In this document: piece after piece, positions 1-8,418 of the stretch
Layout: every line of letters begins with the position of its first letter
Position numbering within the stretch: the stretch's first letter is position 1
Origin: Limnoglobus roseus
Lineage (GTDB): Bacteria; Planctomycetota; Planctomycetia; Gemmatales; Gemmataceae
Length of the DNA: 64,000 bases
NCBI RefSeq assembly: GCF_008254045.1
Contig: NZ_CP042425.1
Span: 1,612,001 to 1,676,000 of the forward strand
Direction: 5' to 3'
Made by a program: the position numbers and the translations under genes
The notes under the pieces: model-generated
Seen by the model: only the letters and a program-made list of their open reading frames with translations
Told to the model about the DNA's origin: nothing
Database searches by the model: none

Positions 1-2
1 CG

Positions 3-527
3 GCGTGGACCGTCAAGATCCCCGACAGCCTCGACCTCCTAGACCTCAAGTTCGACGGGGATGGCAACCGGCTACTCGTCGCTTACGGCACCCGGGCACA
101 CCACCGCCCGAGCAACGGGGGCTACCCCAGCGGTGGGACGAGACCGCGGACCGAGCCGGAAAATGCGGCCGAGCCGATGAGTACGGTCGTCAGCTACGAC
201 GCCGCGACGGGGAAAGAAGTCTTTCGGTTCACCAACGACACCTACACCCTGTCGGAGGTTCAAGCGTCCTTCGACGGGCGGCTTGTCGCGTCCGGTGCGA
301 CCACGGGCAGCGATTACTTCTTGCTCATCATTGATACGGTGACCGGAAGCGTGCTCAAGAAGTGGCCATTGTCGAATCGCGAGAAACCGCTCGCCGCCGG
401 CCCATTCTCACCGCACTTCCTCTGGGCCTTCTCGCCGACCGAGCCGAAGTTGCTCGTTCTCGAACCCGGCGAGGAGAGCGGGACCGTCAGCGTCGGCCTG
501 TGGGAGTTTCCAGCGGAAAAGAAGTAG
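3..527 (+). CDS. WD40-like repeat protein, 3' fragment
   Basis: The reading frame is open from the left edge of the window, so the N-terminus and start are missing. About 174 residues are visible. The fragment contains phrases typical of Gemmata-type WD40/beta-propeller proteins, such as a Leu-Asp-rich strand followed by FDGDGNRLLVAYG and later YDAATGKEVFRF and IIDTVTGSVLKKW. Two or three propeller blades are covered. A disordered Pro/Gly/Arg insertion (residues about 33-58) lies between blades. In planctomycetes such repeats often form the C-terminal half of large kinases or sigma-factor-linked proteins, but nothing in this fragment shows which. The gene converges on the phosphatase gene and ends just before a strong hairpin. 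Confidence 0.7.
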   Translation, partial: AWTVKIPDSLDLLDLKFDGDGNRLLVAYGTRAHHRPSNGGYPSGGTRPRTEPENAAEPMSTVVSYDAATGKEVFRFTNDTYTLSEVQASFDGRLVASGATTGSDYFLLIIDTVTGSVLKKWPLSNREKPLAAGPFSPHFLWAFSPTEPKLLVLEPGEESGTVSVGLWEFPAEKK

Positions 528-535
528 TTTGTAGT

Positions 536-584
536 GGCGTGAGCGGGCCGTGTCTGGTAGTTCCAGACACGGCCCGCTCACGCC
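536..584. terminator. Perfect 22-bp inverted repeat, bidirectional terminator
   Basis: Arms at 536-557 and 563-584 are perfectly complementary, with a 5-nt loop (tagtt). It lies between two convergent genes that end at 527 and 602, so it can serve both. There is no long T-run, which is common for terminators in this genome. Confidence 0.75.
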
Positions 585-601
585 GGGCCGCTCGCCATTG
601 C

Positions 602-1909
602 TTACGATTTGCCCTTCGGCTTCGGCAGTGGGCCGCCGACGGCGAACTGGCCCTTCAACCGTTGGCCGCTGTGGCTCACGTCCATCACGCGGCCGTTCTC
701 GTCGAGCGCGAGGTGATAGCGGTCGGCACCTTGCAGGCGGTGCAACGTCAGGTGATAGTCTTCCTTCGCAATGGCTAGGTGACTGAGCTTCTCCGGCCGT
801 TGCGGTGCCCTGACGCGGCCCCACGAGCCGTCGCCGAGGTACAGCACGCCGTTGTCGTGGGCGAGGCCGTTGATGAGCGGCTTCGTCCGCTTGAACGTGT
901 GGTCGTGGTGCTCCAACACCACCGGCACGCGGTGGTGCTCGAACAGCGGCACCCAGTACTGACGGTTCTCTTCGCCCGTGCCCGTGCCGGCCTTCGAGCC
1001 GGTCATGCTCCGGTACGACGGATAGGCCGGGACGTGGTTCACGACCATCACGTTCGGGTGGTCTTCGCGCTCCTTCAACTCCTTGTCCAGCCAGTCGGCT
1101 TGCTCGCCGCCGATCGCGCTGGTGTGGCCGGTGTCCAGCATCACCAGACTGAGATAGTCGCCGAAGTCGAGCGTGTTGTACCCCGTCTCCGGGTAGAGGC
1201 CGTCAAACAGCGAGTAGAAGAACGGAGCCCTCTCGCGCGTCTGGTTGTAGCCGCCCTGGGTCTCGTGGTTGCCGATGCCGGCGACGAGGGGGATCAACCG
1301 GCCGCCCTTGCCGATCATCGTCCGGCTATAGTTCCGCAGGAACGCGAGGTGGAGTTCGGTGGACTTGCCATTCTCGTAGGCGAGGTCGCCGCCGATGACC
1401 ACGAAATCGGGGTTCTGCCGGGCGGCCTGGATGTTGTTCGCGATGGCGTGCGGGTTGACGCCCGCGTCGCCGCCGGAGATGAAGCTGATCGTGTCGGTCG
1501 CCTTCGCGGGCATCGTGCGGAACTTGTAGGTCGGCGAAAGGTTCTTGCCGATCTTGAAGTCGTACTCGGTGTTCGGCGTCAGGCCGGTCAACTCCGCCCG
1601 GAAGACCTTGAAGTCGGTGTCCGGGTGGTAGGGCTTCACGATCGGCTTCTGCTTCTCCCAACTATCGCCGTCGGTTTCGCCGTAGTAAACCGTGGTGTCC
1701 GGCGTTTCGCCGCGGGTGCCGACCCACTGGACGACCATCGTCGTCGTCGGGTCACGGTGCCACGTCAGAAAGAGCGTGGACGGTTGGAACGGGGCCTCTT
1801 CGAGCGATTTCGTCGAAGCGGGTTTGACGTCTTGGGCGGGTGCGAGGTTGGCCGCGAGGCCGGCGAGCGCGGAGCCGAGGAACGCCCGGCGGGTGTGGGG
1901 TGAGAACAT
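602..1909 (-). CDS. Purple-acid-phosphatase-like metallophosphoesterase, exported
   Basis: 435 aa. The N-terminus HTRRAFLGSALAGLAA is a twin-arginine-type signal. Residues about 40-130 form the fibronectin-like N-terminal domain of purple acid phosphatases (TMVVQWVG, LTPNTEYDFKIG). The calcineurin-like domain follows: GGDAG, GGDLAYENG, GNHE, NHVPAYPS and HHDHTFKR, which supply the usual Asp, Asn and His metal ligands. It probably hydrolyses phosphate esters outside the cytoplasm; the substrate cannot be told from sequence. The gene stands alone, convergent with the WD40-like gene, and no good Shine-Dalgarno precedes the start. The length is normal for bacterial members. Confidence 0.85.
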   Translation of the reverse strand: MFSPHTRRAFLGSALAGLAANLAPAQDVKPASTKSLEEAPFQPSTLFLTWHRDPTTTMVVQWVGTRGETPDTTVYYGETDGDSWEKQKPIVKPYHPDTDFKVFRAELTGLTPNTEYDFKIGKNLSPTYKFRTMPAKATDTISFISGGDAGVNPHAIANNIQAARQNPDFVVIGGDLAYENGKSTELHLAFLRNYSRTMIGKGGRLIPLVAGIGNHETQGGYNQTRERAPFFYSLFDGLYPETGYNTLDFGDYLSLVMLDTGHTSAIGGEQADWLDKELKEREDHPNVMVVNHVPAYPSYRSMTGSKAGTGTGEENRQYWVPLFEHHRVPVVLEHHDHTFKRTKPLINGLAHDNGVLYLGDGSWGRVRAPQRPEKLSHLAIAKEDYHLTLHRLQGADRYHLALDENGRVMDVSHSGQRLKGQFAVGGPLPKPKGKS

Positions 1910-2131
1910 TAGGGTGGGGGTAAAATGTGTAGTAGCGGTGGGACCTTCAATAGAAGTGTATCGGCTTCCCTCCGTCGGTCATAAGAATAAATCAGAAATT
2001 TGGGCGAGAATTTCCGACCGCGTTCGTGGCTGACAAATCAGCGATTCCCGCCGCACCTGCGGCGATCATCCGCTAAACTGTCTCAGGACCAGTCTGGCCG
2101 GTTCACGATCGTGCCCCGAGATTCGCAAGTC

Positions 2132-4156
2132 ATGCAGCCGTTAACGTTCGCGTGTCCGAAGTGTGGCCGCCGCATGGGCGTCGGGTTGGAGTTGACCGGC
2201 CGACAGGTCCGGTGCCCGCACTGCCGGCAGGTCGTCATCGTCCCGACAAGCATGCCGCCGAAGCCGCCGGCCGCTTCCGAGACGCCGGCAATCGCCCACG
2301 GCGCGACACCGCCGGAAGCGTTCGCCCCGTCGACGGAAGGCGACATCCCACTACCATCGTTCGCCCCTCAGCCGGGCCGCCGCGAGGGGGCGGAGAGCAT
2401 CTTCGGCGACTCGGAACACGAAGAAGACAGCCTCTTCGCCGCCCCGTCCGCCCCCCGGCCGCTTCTCCCCGACCTGCCGAGTTCGACCGACCTCGTTGGG
2501 ACGCAACCGTCCGGCGCGATCGACTTCAACACGGCGAACGCCGAACGGCAGGCGATGCCCCCGACCGACGCGATCGAGTCCGGCGACATCCCGCGGCCGA
2601 TCCTCGGGCCGGCCACGCCGTTCATCAAGAAAGACCTGTCGCAGCCCGATTTCACCCTGTTCCCGAAGCTCGAACCGCAACGGCCCGCCCCGGTCCCGGC
2701 CCCCGCGCCGCTGGTGAGCGCCCCGCCGCCGGCCAAGGCGTCCGACCCGTGGGCGAAGCTCAACGGCCCGCCGGCCTCGAACCCGGCCCCGCCGGCCCCC
2801 GCATCCGGCCGGCGACTCGCCCCACTCGTGCCACCACCGGCGGGCCGCGGCACGCTTTTCTGGGTCCTGGTCAGTTACGCCGCCGCCGTCACGCTCTTCG
2901 CCGCGTGGGGCTGGACGCGGAACAAGAACCCGCACCCACTCTCAACGATCCCCGACTTCTTCGGCCAGTACCGTCAGACCGACCCGAAGAAAGTCTCGGC
3001 CCTGCCGGTGGACCCGAACCAGCCGATCCCGGCCGAACTGCGGGTAAAACTCGGCGAGCGGTTGGCCCTCGGCGAGTTGGAGTTTGAACCGATCGGTGTG
3101 GAAGAACGCCGCACGAAGTGGGAAGGGAAAGCGGCCGGTCTGCCGCGAGATGTGGAATGCCTTGTGCTCAAGGCTCGCGTGCGGAACCTCTCGAAAACGC
3201 ACGCCTTCTGCCCGCTCGACCCAGCGTACAACCGCTTCGCGACCGCCGACGCCCCGTCGCCGCTGTCGGCCGTGATCGTGGGAACCGAGCGATTCCCCGG
3301 CGGGCCGATCCCGTGGCCGTTCGTCCAGGGCGTTCGCGAATACATCGTCGGCCAAGAGCAAGACGATCAGCCGCTGCAACCGGGCAAGGACCGCACGACC
3401 GTCATCCCGTCCATCGACGGCGACCGCGGCACCAAACTGCGGGAGGCCGTGCGCTCCGCGAAGGGGCCGCTCTTGTGGCAGGTCCACGTCCGTCGCGGGT
3501 TCACCACCTACCAGGGGGAAGAGGTGTCCGTCGGCGCGCTGATCGGCGTCGAGTTCACCGCGACCGATGTGAAACGACTTGACCCCGCCGGCAAGGCGGG
3601 GGGAAAACCACTCCCCGCTGAATCACCCCTTCTTCGGCAGCTTCCACCCGTCCAGAACGTCGTCGCGGCGGGTGGCATCCCTCTCCGGCGGCGTCACGAA
3701 CGATTGAATCGCGGCGGCGTCCAGGGCTTCGGCGAATCGCGCACCGATCAGGCGGTCGCCGGTCGGCACCTGGGCGGCATGGACCACGCGGAGGTCCACC
3801 CGAACGACCGGGCCGCCGGACTCAGCTTCCAACTCGGCGGCCATCTGTTCGCCGGGCTTCAGGTCGTCCGCGGTCAACATGCTGATCCCGGTCTCGGACA
3901 GGTTCCAGACCAACCCGGCGACGGGCCGCTTTCCGACCCCGGCCCGGTAGAGGCGGCAGACCGTGGAAAACGCGGGCTGAAAGCGGGGGGCGATACGGCG
4001 TTCGGCCTTGGAAGTTGCGGGGGACTCGGTGGCGGTCATAACGAATCTCACGATAAGATGTGCGGGCGACTCTCTCCGATCAATTTAGATTGGAAAATCG
4101 ACGTGTCACGCGAAAATCTCCGACCGGTGTCCACTTTTGTAATCGCCGTTACGTAG
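2132..4156 (+). CDS. Zinc-ribbon, one-TM protein with antisense read-through tail
   Basis: The start is placed at the ATG that gives MQPLTFACPKCG, because planctomycete zinc-ribbon proteins begin this way; the frame is open further upstream. C8, C11, C28 and C31 form a CxxC/CxxC ribbon. Residues about 40-235 are Pro/Ala-rich and disordered, 241-261 is a TM helix, and about 290-483 is a soluble domain with no recognised family. The natural end is probably near 3580: a hairpin lies at 3583-3601, and stop codons in both other frames sit at 3570-3572 and 3580-3582. In this frame no stop occurs until 4156, so the last ~190 residues are read antisense to the pilZ gene and look like shadow sequence. 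A small indel near the 3' end, or a recent stop loss, would explain it. Confidence 0.7.
   Translation: MQPLTFACPKCGRRMGVGLELTGRQVRCPHCRQVVIVPTSMPPKPPAASETPAIAHGATPPEAFAPSTEGDIPLPSFAPQPGRREGAESIFGDSEHEEDSLFAAPSAPRPLLPDLPSSTDLVGTQPSGAIDFNTANAERQAMPPTDAIESGDIPRPILGPATPFIKKDLSQPDFTLFPKLEPQRPAPVPAPAPLVSAPPPAKASDPWAKLNGPPASNPAPPAPASGRRLAPLVPPPAGRGTLFWVLVSYAAAVTLFAAWGWTRNKNPHPLSTIPDFFGQYRQTDPKKVSALPVDPNQPIPAELRVKLGERLALGELEFEPIGVEERRTKWEGKAAGLPRDVECLVLKARVRNLSKTHAFCPLDPAYNRFATADAPSPLSAVIVGTERFPGGPIPWPFVQGVREYIVGQEQDDQPLQPGKDRTTVIPSIDGDRGTKLREAVRSAKGPLLWQVHVRRGFTTYQGEEVSVGALIGVEFTATDVKRLDPAGKAGGKPLPAESPLLRQLPPVQNVVAAGGIPLRRRHERLNRGGVQGFGESRTDQAVAGRHLGGMDHAEVHPNDRAAGLSFQLGGHLFAGLQVVRGQHADPGLGQVPDQPGDGPLSDPGPVEAADRGKRGLKAGGDTAFGLGSCGGLGGGHNESHDKMCGRLSPINLDWKIDVSRENLRPVSTFVIAVT
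3583..3601. terminator. Short GC hairpin between convergent genes
   Basis: Arms ccccgcc (3583-3589) and ggcgggg (3595-3601) have a 5-nt loop. The hairpin lies 21 bp beyond the pilZ stop on the minus strand and at the expected end of the zinc-ribbon gene on the plus strand, but the plus reading frame goes through it. Confidence 0.5.
3623..4039 (-). CDS. PilZ domain protein, probable c-di-GMP receptor
   Basis: 138 aa from the ATG giving MTATESPATS; an in-frame ATG lies 4 codons upstream. The single PilZ domain shows both parts of the c-di-GMP-binding signature: the RxxxR box (RRIAPR, residues 14-19) and the NLSETG motif that matches [D/N]xSxxG. It is therefore predicted to bind c-di-GMP and act as a small adaptor. 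The plus-strand frame of the neighbouring zinc-ribbon gene covers all of it in antisense; the conserved PilZ signature shows that this strand is the coding one. Another c-di-GMP-type gene (HD-GYP) lies 32 kb away in the window. Confidence 0.85.
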   Translation of the reverse strand: MTATESPATSKAERRIAPRFQPAFSTVCRLYRAGVGKRPVAGLVWNLSETGISMLTADDLKPGEQMAAELEAESGGPVVRVDLRVVHAAQVPTGDRLIGARFAEALDAAAIQSFVTPPERDATRRDDVLDGWKLPKKG

Positions 4157-4511
4157 TCGAGAATCGCACCTTCGGCTTCACGGGTTCCCCTTCGGCCGAC
4201 TCCAGCGCCCCGGCGACGATGCTTTCCAGCAGCGCGAGGTAGTCCACGAACCGCTTCGCCCCGACGTTCGTCAGGCAGACGAGTGTCTGCGGGCGACGGC
4301 CGTTCGTGCCCTTCGTGATTTCCACCAGCCCCGCCTCTTCGAGAGTCGTCAGGTGCCGGCTGAGGTTGCCGTCGGTCAGGTCGCAGGCATCCTTCAGGTC
4401 GGTGAACGTGAGGCCGTCTCGCTTCTTGAGCAGGCAGGTGAGAATGCCCAGGCGGGCCTTCTCGTGCATCACGCGATCGAGGCCGTCGAAGGCCGGTTTC
4501 GACTCAGCCAT
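4149..4511 (-). CDS. Winged-helix transcriptional regulator (MarR/ArsR-like)
   Basis: 120 aa from MAESKPAFDG. A winged-helix DNA-binding domain fills residues about 10-90: KARLGILTCL, then LTFTDLKDACDLTDGNLSRH (helix-turn-helix), then a wing with TKGTNGRRPQTLVCLT. This pattern is typical of short regulators co-transcribed with a membrane protein, where the regulator controls its own operon. Its start overlaps the end of the upstream membrane-protein gene by 8 bp, so the two are translationally coupled. The gene ends the larA-like operon. The effector is unknown. Confidence 0.85.
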   Translation of the reverse strand: MAESKPAFDGLDRVMHEKARLGILTCLLKKRDGLTFTDLKDACDLTDGNLSRHLTTLEEAGLVEITKGTNGRRPQTLVCLTNVGAKRFVDYLALLESIVAGALESAEGEPVKPKVRFSTT

Positions 4512-5112
4512 CGGTCCGCTCCAAGTTCCAATAGAGGATTGCCGCCACAGCCAGTTGACCCAGTCCGAACGGCCCGCCCATTGCCCACGGGTCGAACGCG
4601 GCCGGCCCGTGCGAGAAGGCGAGATTGTACGTGCCGGCCAACAGGTAGAAGACACCGACCCAAACGGTCGGCTTCGGCAAAAGTCGCCACGACGCGAACA
4701 CGCCGAGGCTGAAGACGACTTGCCAGACTCCCGGCAAAATCCAGGCCGCGTCGGCCGAGTGCCGGGCAATCGCGACCGTGACGAGTAATCCGGCGGCCAG
4801 ACACGGGGCGAACTGCGCGACGGCATGCCGGGTGAGTTCCCGCCGCATGACGCTCGCGGCGAACCAGTCGCGTTTCACGATCCGCAGGCCGGCCGCCCCG
4901 AGGCCGAGGATGGCGACCGAGAACCAGAGGAGCAGGTAGCCGCGCAGGTCGTCGCCCGGGCTCGGCAGGAGCAGAGGTTGCACGGCCGCGGCCAAGATCG
5001 CGAGTCCACCGGAGAAGGCGACCGGCACGGCTCGGTAGCCGCGGAACTGCTCCGTGGCCGCGACGGCCGAGCGTATTTCCGCGATCTGCGTCAGGGCTTC
5101 CCGTAGTTGCAT
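4504..5112 (-). CDS. Polytopic membrane protein of unknown function
   Basis: 202 aa with about five hydrophobic segments: LAILAAAVQPLLL, LLLWFSVAILGLGAAGL, CLAAGLLVTVAIA, VWQVVFSLGVFA and VGVFYLLAGTYNLAF. A short N-terminal amphipathic part (residues 1-30) is probably cytoplasmic. The arrangement of a small multi-pass protein next to a winged-helix regulator with an 8-bp overlap is common in bacteria, but the function is usually unknown. It starts 6 bp after the larA-like stop, so all three genes form one operon. No enzyme motif was recognised. Confidence 0.8.
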   Translation of the reverse strand: MQLREALTQIAEIRSAVAATEQFRGYRAVPVAFSGGLAILAAAVQPLLLPSPGDDLRGYLLLWFSVAILGLGAAGLRIVKRDWFAASVMRRELTRHAVAQFAPCLAAGLLVTVAIARHSADAAWILPGVWQVVFSLGVFASWRLLPKPTVWVGVFYLLAGTYNLAFSHGPAAFDPWAMGGPFGLGQLAVAAILYWNLERTDG

Positions 5113-5118
5113 AACCTC

Positions 5119-6423
5119 TTACGCCCCCATCACGTAGGGCATCACATACGGCCCTTTCGGGATGACCGCCAATTTCGCGGCCGGGCCGTACTCGGTCAGT
5201 GATTCGGCCAGGGCCTCCTCGACGCTCGCCGCCGCCTCGACGGAGCAGGTCTTCAGCACCTCGGCCGACAGACCGCCCGTGACCACCTTCACGCGACAGT
5301 GGGCCAGCACCTTCTGCAACATCACGAGTTGCCACTCATCCATCTCGCACGTGTCGTGCGGCCGGGTTTCGCGCTCCACCGTGGCCACCTTCAAGCTCTT
5401 GTACAGGCCCTTCTTGCTGTACTCGTCGAGCAACTCCTGGAATTCTGGGCTGCCCAGCCCTTCCGTCAGGCTCGCGGCGAGGATGATGGTGCCGCCCTTC
5501 TTCACGATCGGCAGTGCCCCGGTCAGCCCCTTCACGGCCTGATACCAGGAGGTGTCGAGCGGGTAGCCGGCACAACTCGTCACGACCACGTCCACGGGTT
5601 CCGGCACGCCGGCCTTCACCACGTCGCGGCAGAACTGCACGCCGGCCTGCCACGCCTCGATCATGTGGCCGGCCCCGACCCAGGTGACGCGGCGCTTGCC
5701 GTCGATGCAGACGTTCACGATGAAATCGCACCCGGCCTTCAGAGCGATGTACGTGTTCTCTTCGTGAACCGGGTTCCCGTCCACGCTGCCGCAGTCGGCC
5801 TTCGGGTGCTCGAGGAACCGCGGTGAGTGCCACCGCTTCACCGTCTCCAGGGCCGCGATGCCGGGGCAGATCAACTTCCGCCCACCACTGTACCCGGCCA
5901 TCAGGTGCGGCTCGATCAGGCCGGTCGTGATCTTGAGGTCCGCCGTGGTGTAGCGGTTGTCAATCCACATCGGCACGCCGTTCGGCGTGGTGCCCAGATA
6001 GTCGTGCTCGTGCAGCACCTTGCCGTGGTGGTTCACGCACTTGTACGTCGTCGCGATGAACTCGCCGACGAGTTCGACCATTTCGTCGCCCTTGTTCGGG
6101 CGGTGCAGGCCGGTTGCGTTCAGGATCGTGATGCCGTCGCGGGGGACGCCGGCCGCTTCGAGTGTGCGCGTCAGTTCCGGCAGGATCAGCTTGTTCGGCA
6201 CCGGCCGCGTGATGTCGCAGATGACGATGCACGCGGTCTTCTTCCCCTTCGCCAACTCGGACAGGGGTGGCGTCCCGATCGGGTTGCGGATCGCATCGGC
6301 GATTGCGGCTGCCGGGTCGGCTAGCGGCACGGCGTCGGCGATGGCCAGCGGTGGGGCGATCAGTCGGTCGTCCGGGAGCGTGACCGCGAGACCGGTCTTG
6401 CCGTATTCGAGCGTGACTTGCAT
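5119..6423 (-). CDS. larA: LarA-like nickel-pincer racemase/epimerase
   Basis: 434 aa. It aligns with LarA, the lactate racemase that uses a nickel-pincer nucleotide bound to a lysine. Key residues fall almost exactly where LarA has them: H107 (ATGLH), H173 (IEPHLMAG) and K183 (GGRKLICPG), against H108, H174 and K184 in LarA. The N-terminal nucleotide-like fold contains the [13 protein letters not shown] segment. LarA homologues act on many 2-hydroxy acids, so lactate is only one candidate substrate. The cofactor-making genes larB, larC and larE are not in the window. It is the first gene of a minus-strand operon with the membrane protein and regulator. Confidence 0.85.
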   Translation of the reverse strand: MQVTLEYGKTGLAVTLPDDRLIAPPLAIADAVPLADPAAAIADAIRNPIGTPPLSELAKGKKTACIVICDITRPVPNKLILPELTRTLEAAGVPRDGITILNATGLHRPNKGDEMVELVGEFIATTYKCVNHHGKVLHEHDYLGTTPNGVPMWIDNRYTTADLKITTGLIEPHLMAGYSGGRKLICPGIAALETVKRWHSPRFLEHPKADCGSVDGNPVHEENTYIALKAGCDFIVNVCIDGKRRVTWVGAGHMIEAWQAGVQFCRDVVKAGVPEPVDVVVTSCAGYPLDTSWYQAVKGLTGALPIVKKGGTIILAASLTEGLGSPEFQELLDEYSKKGLYKSLKVATVERETRPHDTCEMDEWQLVMLQKVLAHCRVKVVTGGLSAEVLKTCSVEAAASVEEALAESLTEYGPAAKLAVIPKGPYVMPYVMGA

Positions 6424-6537
6424 GAGCGAGGACCGCCGGAGGAAGAGGAACCCTTTCCTTCAGGGATACCCGATCGGGCGGGAGATGACAACGGAAGGAT
6501 GGGCAACGGCGTGGCGACCGTACCGGGAGAAACACGG

Positions 6538-6570
6538 AAGCCCCGGTCGGTGAGGGGCCGACCGGGGCTT
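6538..6570. terminator. 13-bp hairpin after the Cys-rich repeat gene
   Basis: Perfect arms at 6538-6550 and 6558-6570 with a 7-nt loop. It lies 54 bp beyond the stop of the minus-strand gene that ends at 6624 and in front of the larA-like start, so it probably terminates the former. Confidence 0.65.
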
Positions 6571-6623
6571 CGGGTTGTGTGCGGGAGGGCGGACGGGTTT
6601 GCCCTCCACGCGGGGGTTACATC

Positions 6624-7958
6624 TTAGTGGCAGCCGCAAGCCGGGGCGGGAGCCGCACAGCCGCTGTCGCAACCGCTATCGCACTTCTTCCAGCTGCCGA
6701 GGCGAGCCTTCAGACGATCGAGGATGCCGACCCGGCTGCTACCGCAGCCGCTGTCGCAAGCCGCCGGAGCCGCTGCCGCGTGGCCGCAGGCGTCGCAGCC
6801 GCCGGTCGCCGGACCACCGCAGCCGTTGCCGCAGCCGTTCGACACGAGCACTTGCTTCTCAACAACCGTCGGGACCATCTTGCAAACCGTCACCGTTTCC
6901 GTGTGGGGCACTTGCACGCACACGTTGCGGGTGGCCTGGTAGGCCACTTGCTTGGCGACGTTGACGGTGTAGGTTTCCGTCTTCGTTTCGCACACGTGCG
7001 TCGTCTTGCAGACCGGCACTTGGATCGTTTCGGTCACACAGCGGTGACGGCAGACCGGCACTTGGATCGTTTCGGTCACGCAGTTCCACTTGCACACCGG
7101 CACGGTCACGCACTCGGACACGCACTCCCAGCTGCAAACTTGCTTCGTCACCGGAACGCATTCCTTGACCTTCTTGCAAACCGTCACCGGCTCGCAAACC
7201 GTGTCGCACGAGACGTGCTTCTTGCACACGGTCACGGTCTTGCCGCAGTTCGTCGCACACGGGTCGCAGAACGACTTCAGGCGGTCCACCAGGCCGGGGC
7301 CCACGTGGACTTCCGTCGGAACGTAGCTCACGTTCCGCACGGTCTTGGACTTCATTTCCGTGACCTGTTCGGTCTTCCAGTGGGTTTCCATCACCGTGAC
7401 CGTCTTCGTGACGGGCACCTTCTTCGTGATGGTCTTGGTTTCCATCACCGTGACCGGGACCTTCTTCGTCACGGTCCGGCTTTCCATCACCGTTTCCGGG
7501 ATGGACTTCGTCACGGTCCGGCTTTCCATCACCGTTTCCGTCTTCGGGACGCTGACGGTGTAGGTGCGGGTCTTGGTTTCCGGGACGCATTCCGTCTTGT
7601 AGGCGGTGTACGTCTCGGGCTTCCATTCGGTCTTCAGCACGGTGCGGGTCTCTTGGACCTGCGTCGGAACCAGGACGGTTTCCTTGACCGTGGTGTAGGT
7701 CGGGGCCGGAGCCGGGGCCGGCGTGGCACAGCCGCCCGCCGCCGCGCCGCAGCCACCGGCCGGGCCGGCACAGCCGCCGGCGGGAGCGCCGCAGCCGCCG
7801 CAGGTTTCAGCCGGAGCCGCACACGTTGGCTCAGCCGCACAACCGCAGTCGGCGGACTTTTTACCGAACAGCCGCCCGCCGAACGCCGAAGCGTCGGCCG
7901 CGGTCATCCCGACGGCAGCGGCCGTCAGCATACAGACCTTCAATCGGCGAACGTTCAT
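6624..7958 (-). CDS. Cys-rich Thr/Val repeat surface protein (planctomycete type)
   Basis: 444 aa from MNVRRLKVC, chosen because a signal peptide follows (cleavage near ADASA) and a ggag site precedes it. Residues about 35-75 are Cys/Gly/Ala-rich. The central 80-400 region is built of short beta-type repeats with the pattern T-x-T-V-x-E and V-P-V-T, including near-identical VMESRTVTK units, and of CVTETIQVPVC units that each carry paired Cys. The C-terminus is again Cys/Gly-rich. This resembles the Cys-rich YTV-type cell-wall proteins described from planctomycetes such as Rhodopirellula. A disulphide-linked envelope role is likely, but that is inferred from composition and repeats. Confidence 0.75.
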   Translation of the reverse strand: MNVRRLKVCMLTAAAVGMTAADASAFGGRLFGKKSADCGCAAEPTCAAPAETCGGCGAPAGGCAGPAGGCGAAAGGCATPAPAPAPTYTTVKETVLVPTQVQETRTVLKTEWKPETYTAYKTECVPETKTRTYTVSVPKTETVMESRTVTKSIPETVMESRTVTKKVPVTVMETKTITKKVPVTKTVTVMETHWKTEQVTEMKSKTVRNVSYVPTEVHVGPGLVDRLKSFCDPCATNCGKTVTVCKKHVSCDTVCEPVTVCKKVKECVPVTKQVCSWECVSECVTVPVCKWNCVTETIQVPVCRHRCVTETIQVPVCKTTHVCETKTETYTVNVAKQVAYQATRNVCVQVPHTETVTVCKMVPTVVEKQVLVSNGCGNGCGGPATGGCDACGHAAAAPAACDSGCGSSRVGILDRLKARLGSWKKCDSGCDSGCAAPAPACGCH

Positions 7959-8379
7959 CTCTTCAACTCCTGTTCCCACACTCCAGAGTTCCCCTCGCCG
8001 CGACCTTTCCGTTTGCCGCTTACCATTCAGCGTGGGGTATCTGTGTGCTTGCGGAAAGATGACGCGCAAACGGGGAATGGGAAAGCAAACGAGGACGGAG
8101 AAGACGCAAAATCTCGCGAGCTTGGATGTGAATGCGCCCGTCGCACGGGTCGTTTGATTCGGGCAAAGATCGCCGGTTCGGACAGTCCTGCGGGTGCCGC
8201 CGACGGAAGCTAGCGCAATCGTGCCGGTGGGGCCGTCTCGACGCGCAAAAATCGATTCAATCGCGCCGACGCGAACCCATTCTGGCATACCAGTTGCGCG
8301 GCGGCCGTGTTGCAGAAATCAGCGGCCCGAACTCTGGGGCAGGCACGCAAACGGGACAGGCGCGGGAAGTGGTAACGGT
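7959..8379. other. Intergenic region upstream of the Cys-rich repeat gene
   Basis: About 420 bp with no supportable gene. It must hold the promoter of the minus-strand surface-protein gene; a ggag Shine-Dalgarno lies about 8 bp before its ATG. The long open frames in this stretch are extensions of shadows and show no family resemblance. Confidence 0.6.
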
Positions 8380-8418
8380 CGCGCCGACAAACCCCTTTGG
8401 GTTACGACCGTCGGCGCG
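8380..8418. terminator. Hairpin overlapping the stop of the GT-C-like gene
   Basis: Outer arms cgcgccgac (8380-8388) and gtcggcgcg (8410-8418), with an inner aaaccc/gggtt stem. It overlaps the last codons of the minus-strand gene that ends at 8402 and probably ends its transcript. Confidence 0.55.

Noticed and set aside
7330..7600. Direct repeats that could suggest a CRISPR array
   Set aside because: The repeats are in frame, encode the Thr/Val units of the surface protein and have no uniform spacers; no cas genes occur.
6579..8213. 544-codon plus-strand open frame, His/Leu/Arg-rich
   Set aside because: It is antisense to the Cys-rich repeat gene and its periodic composition mirrors that gene's repeats. 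It has no start site or family.
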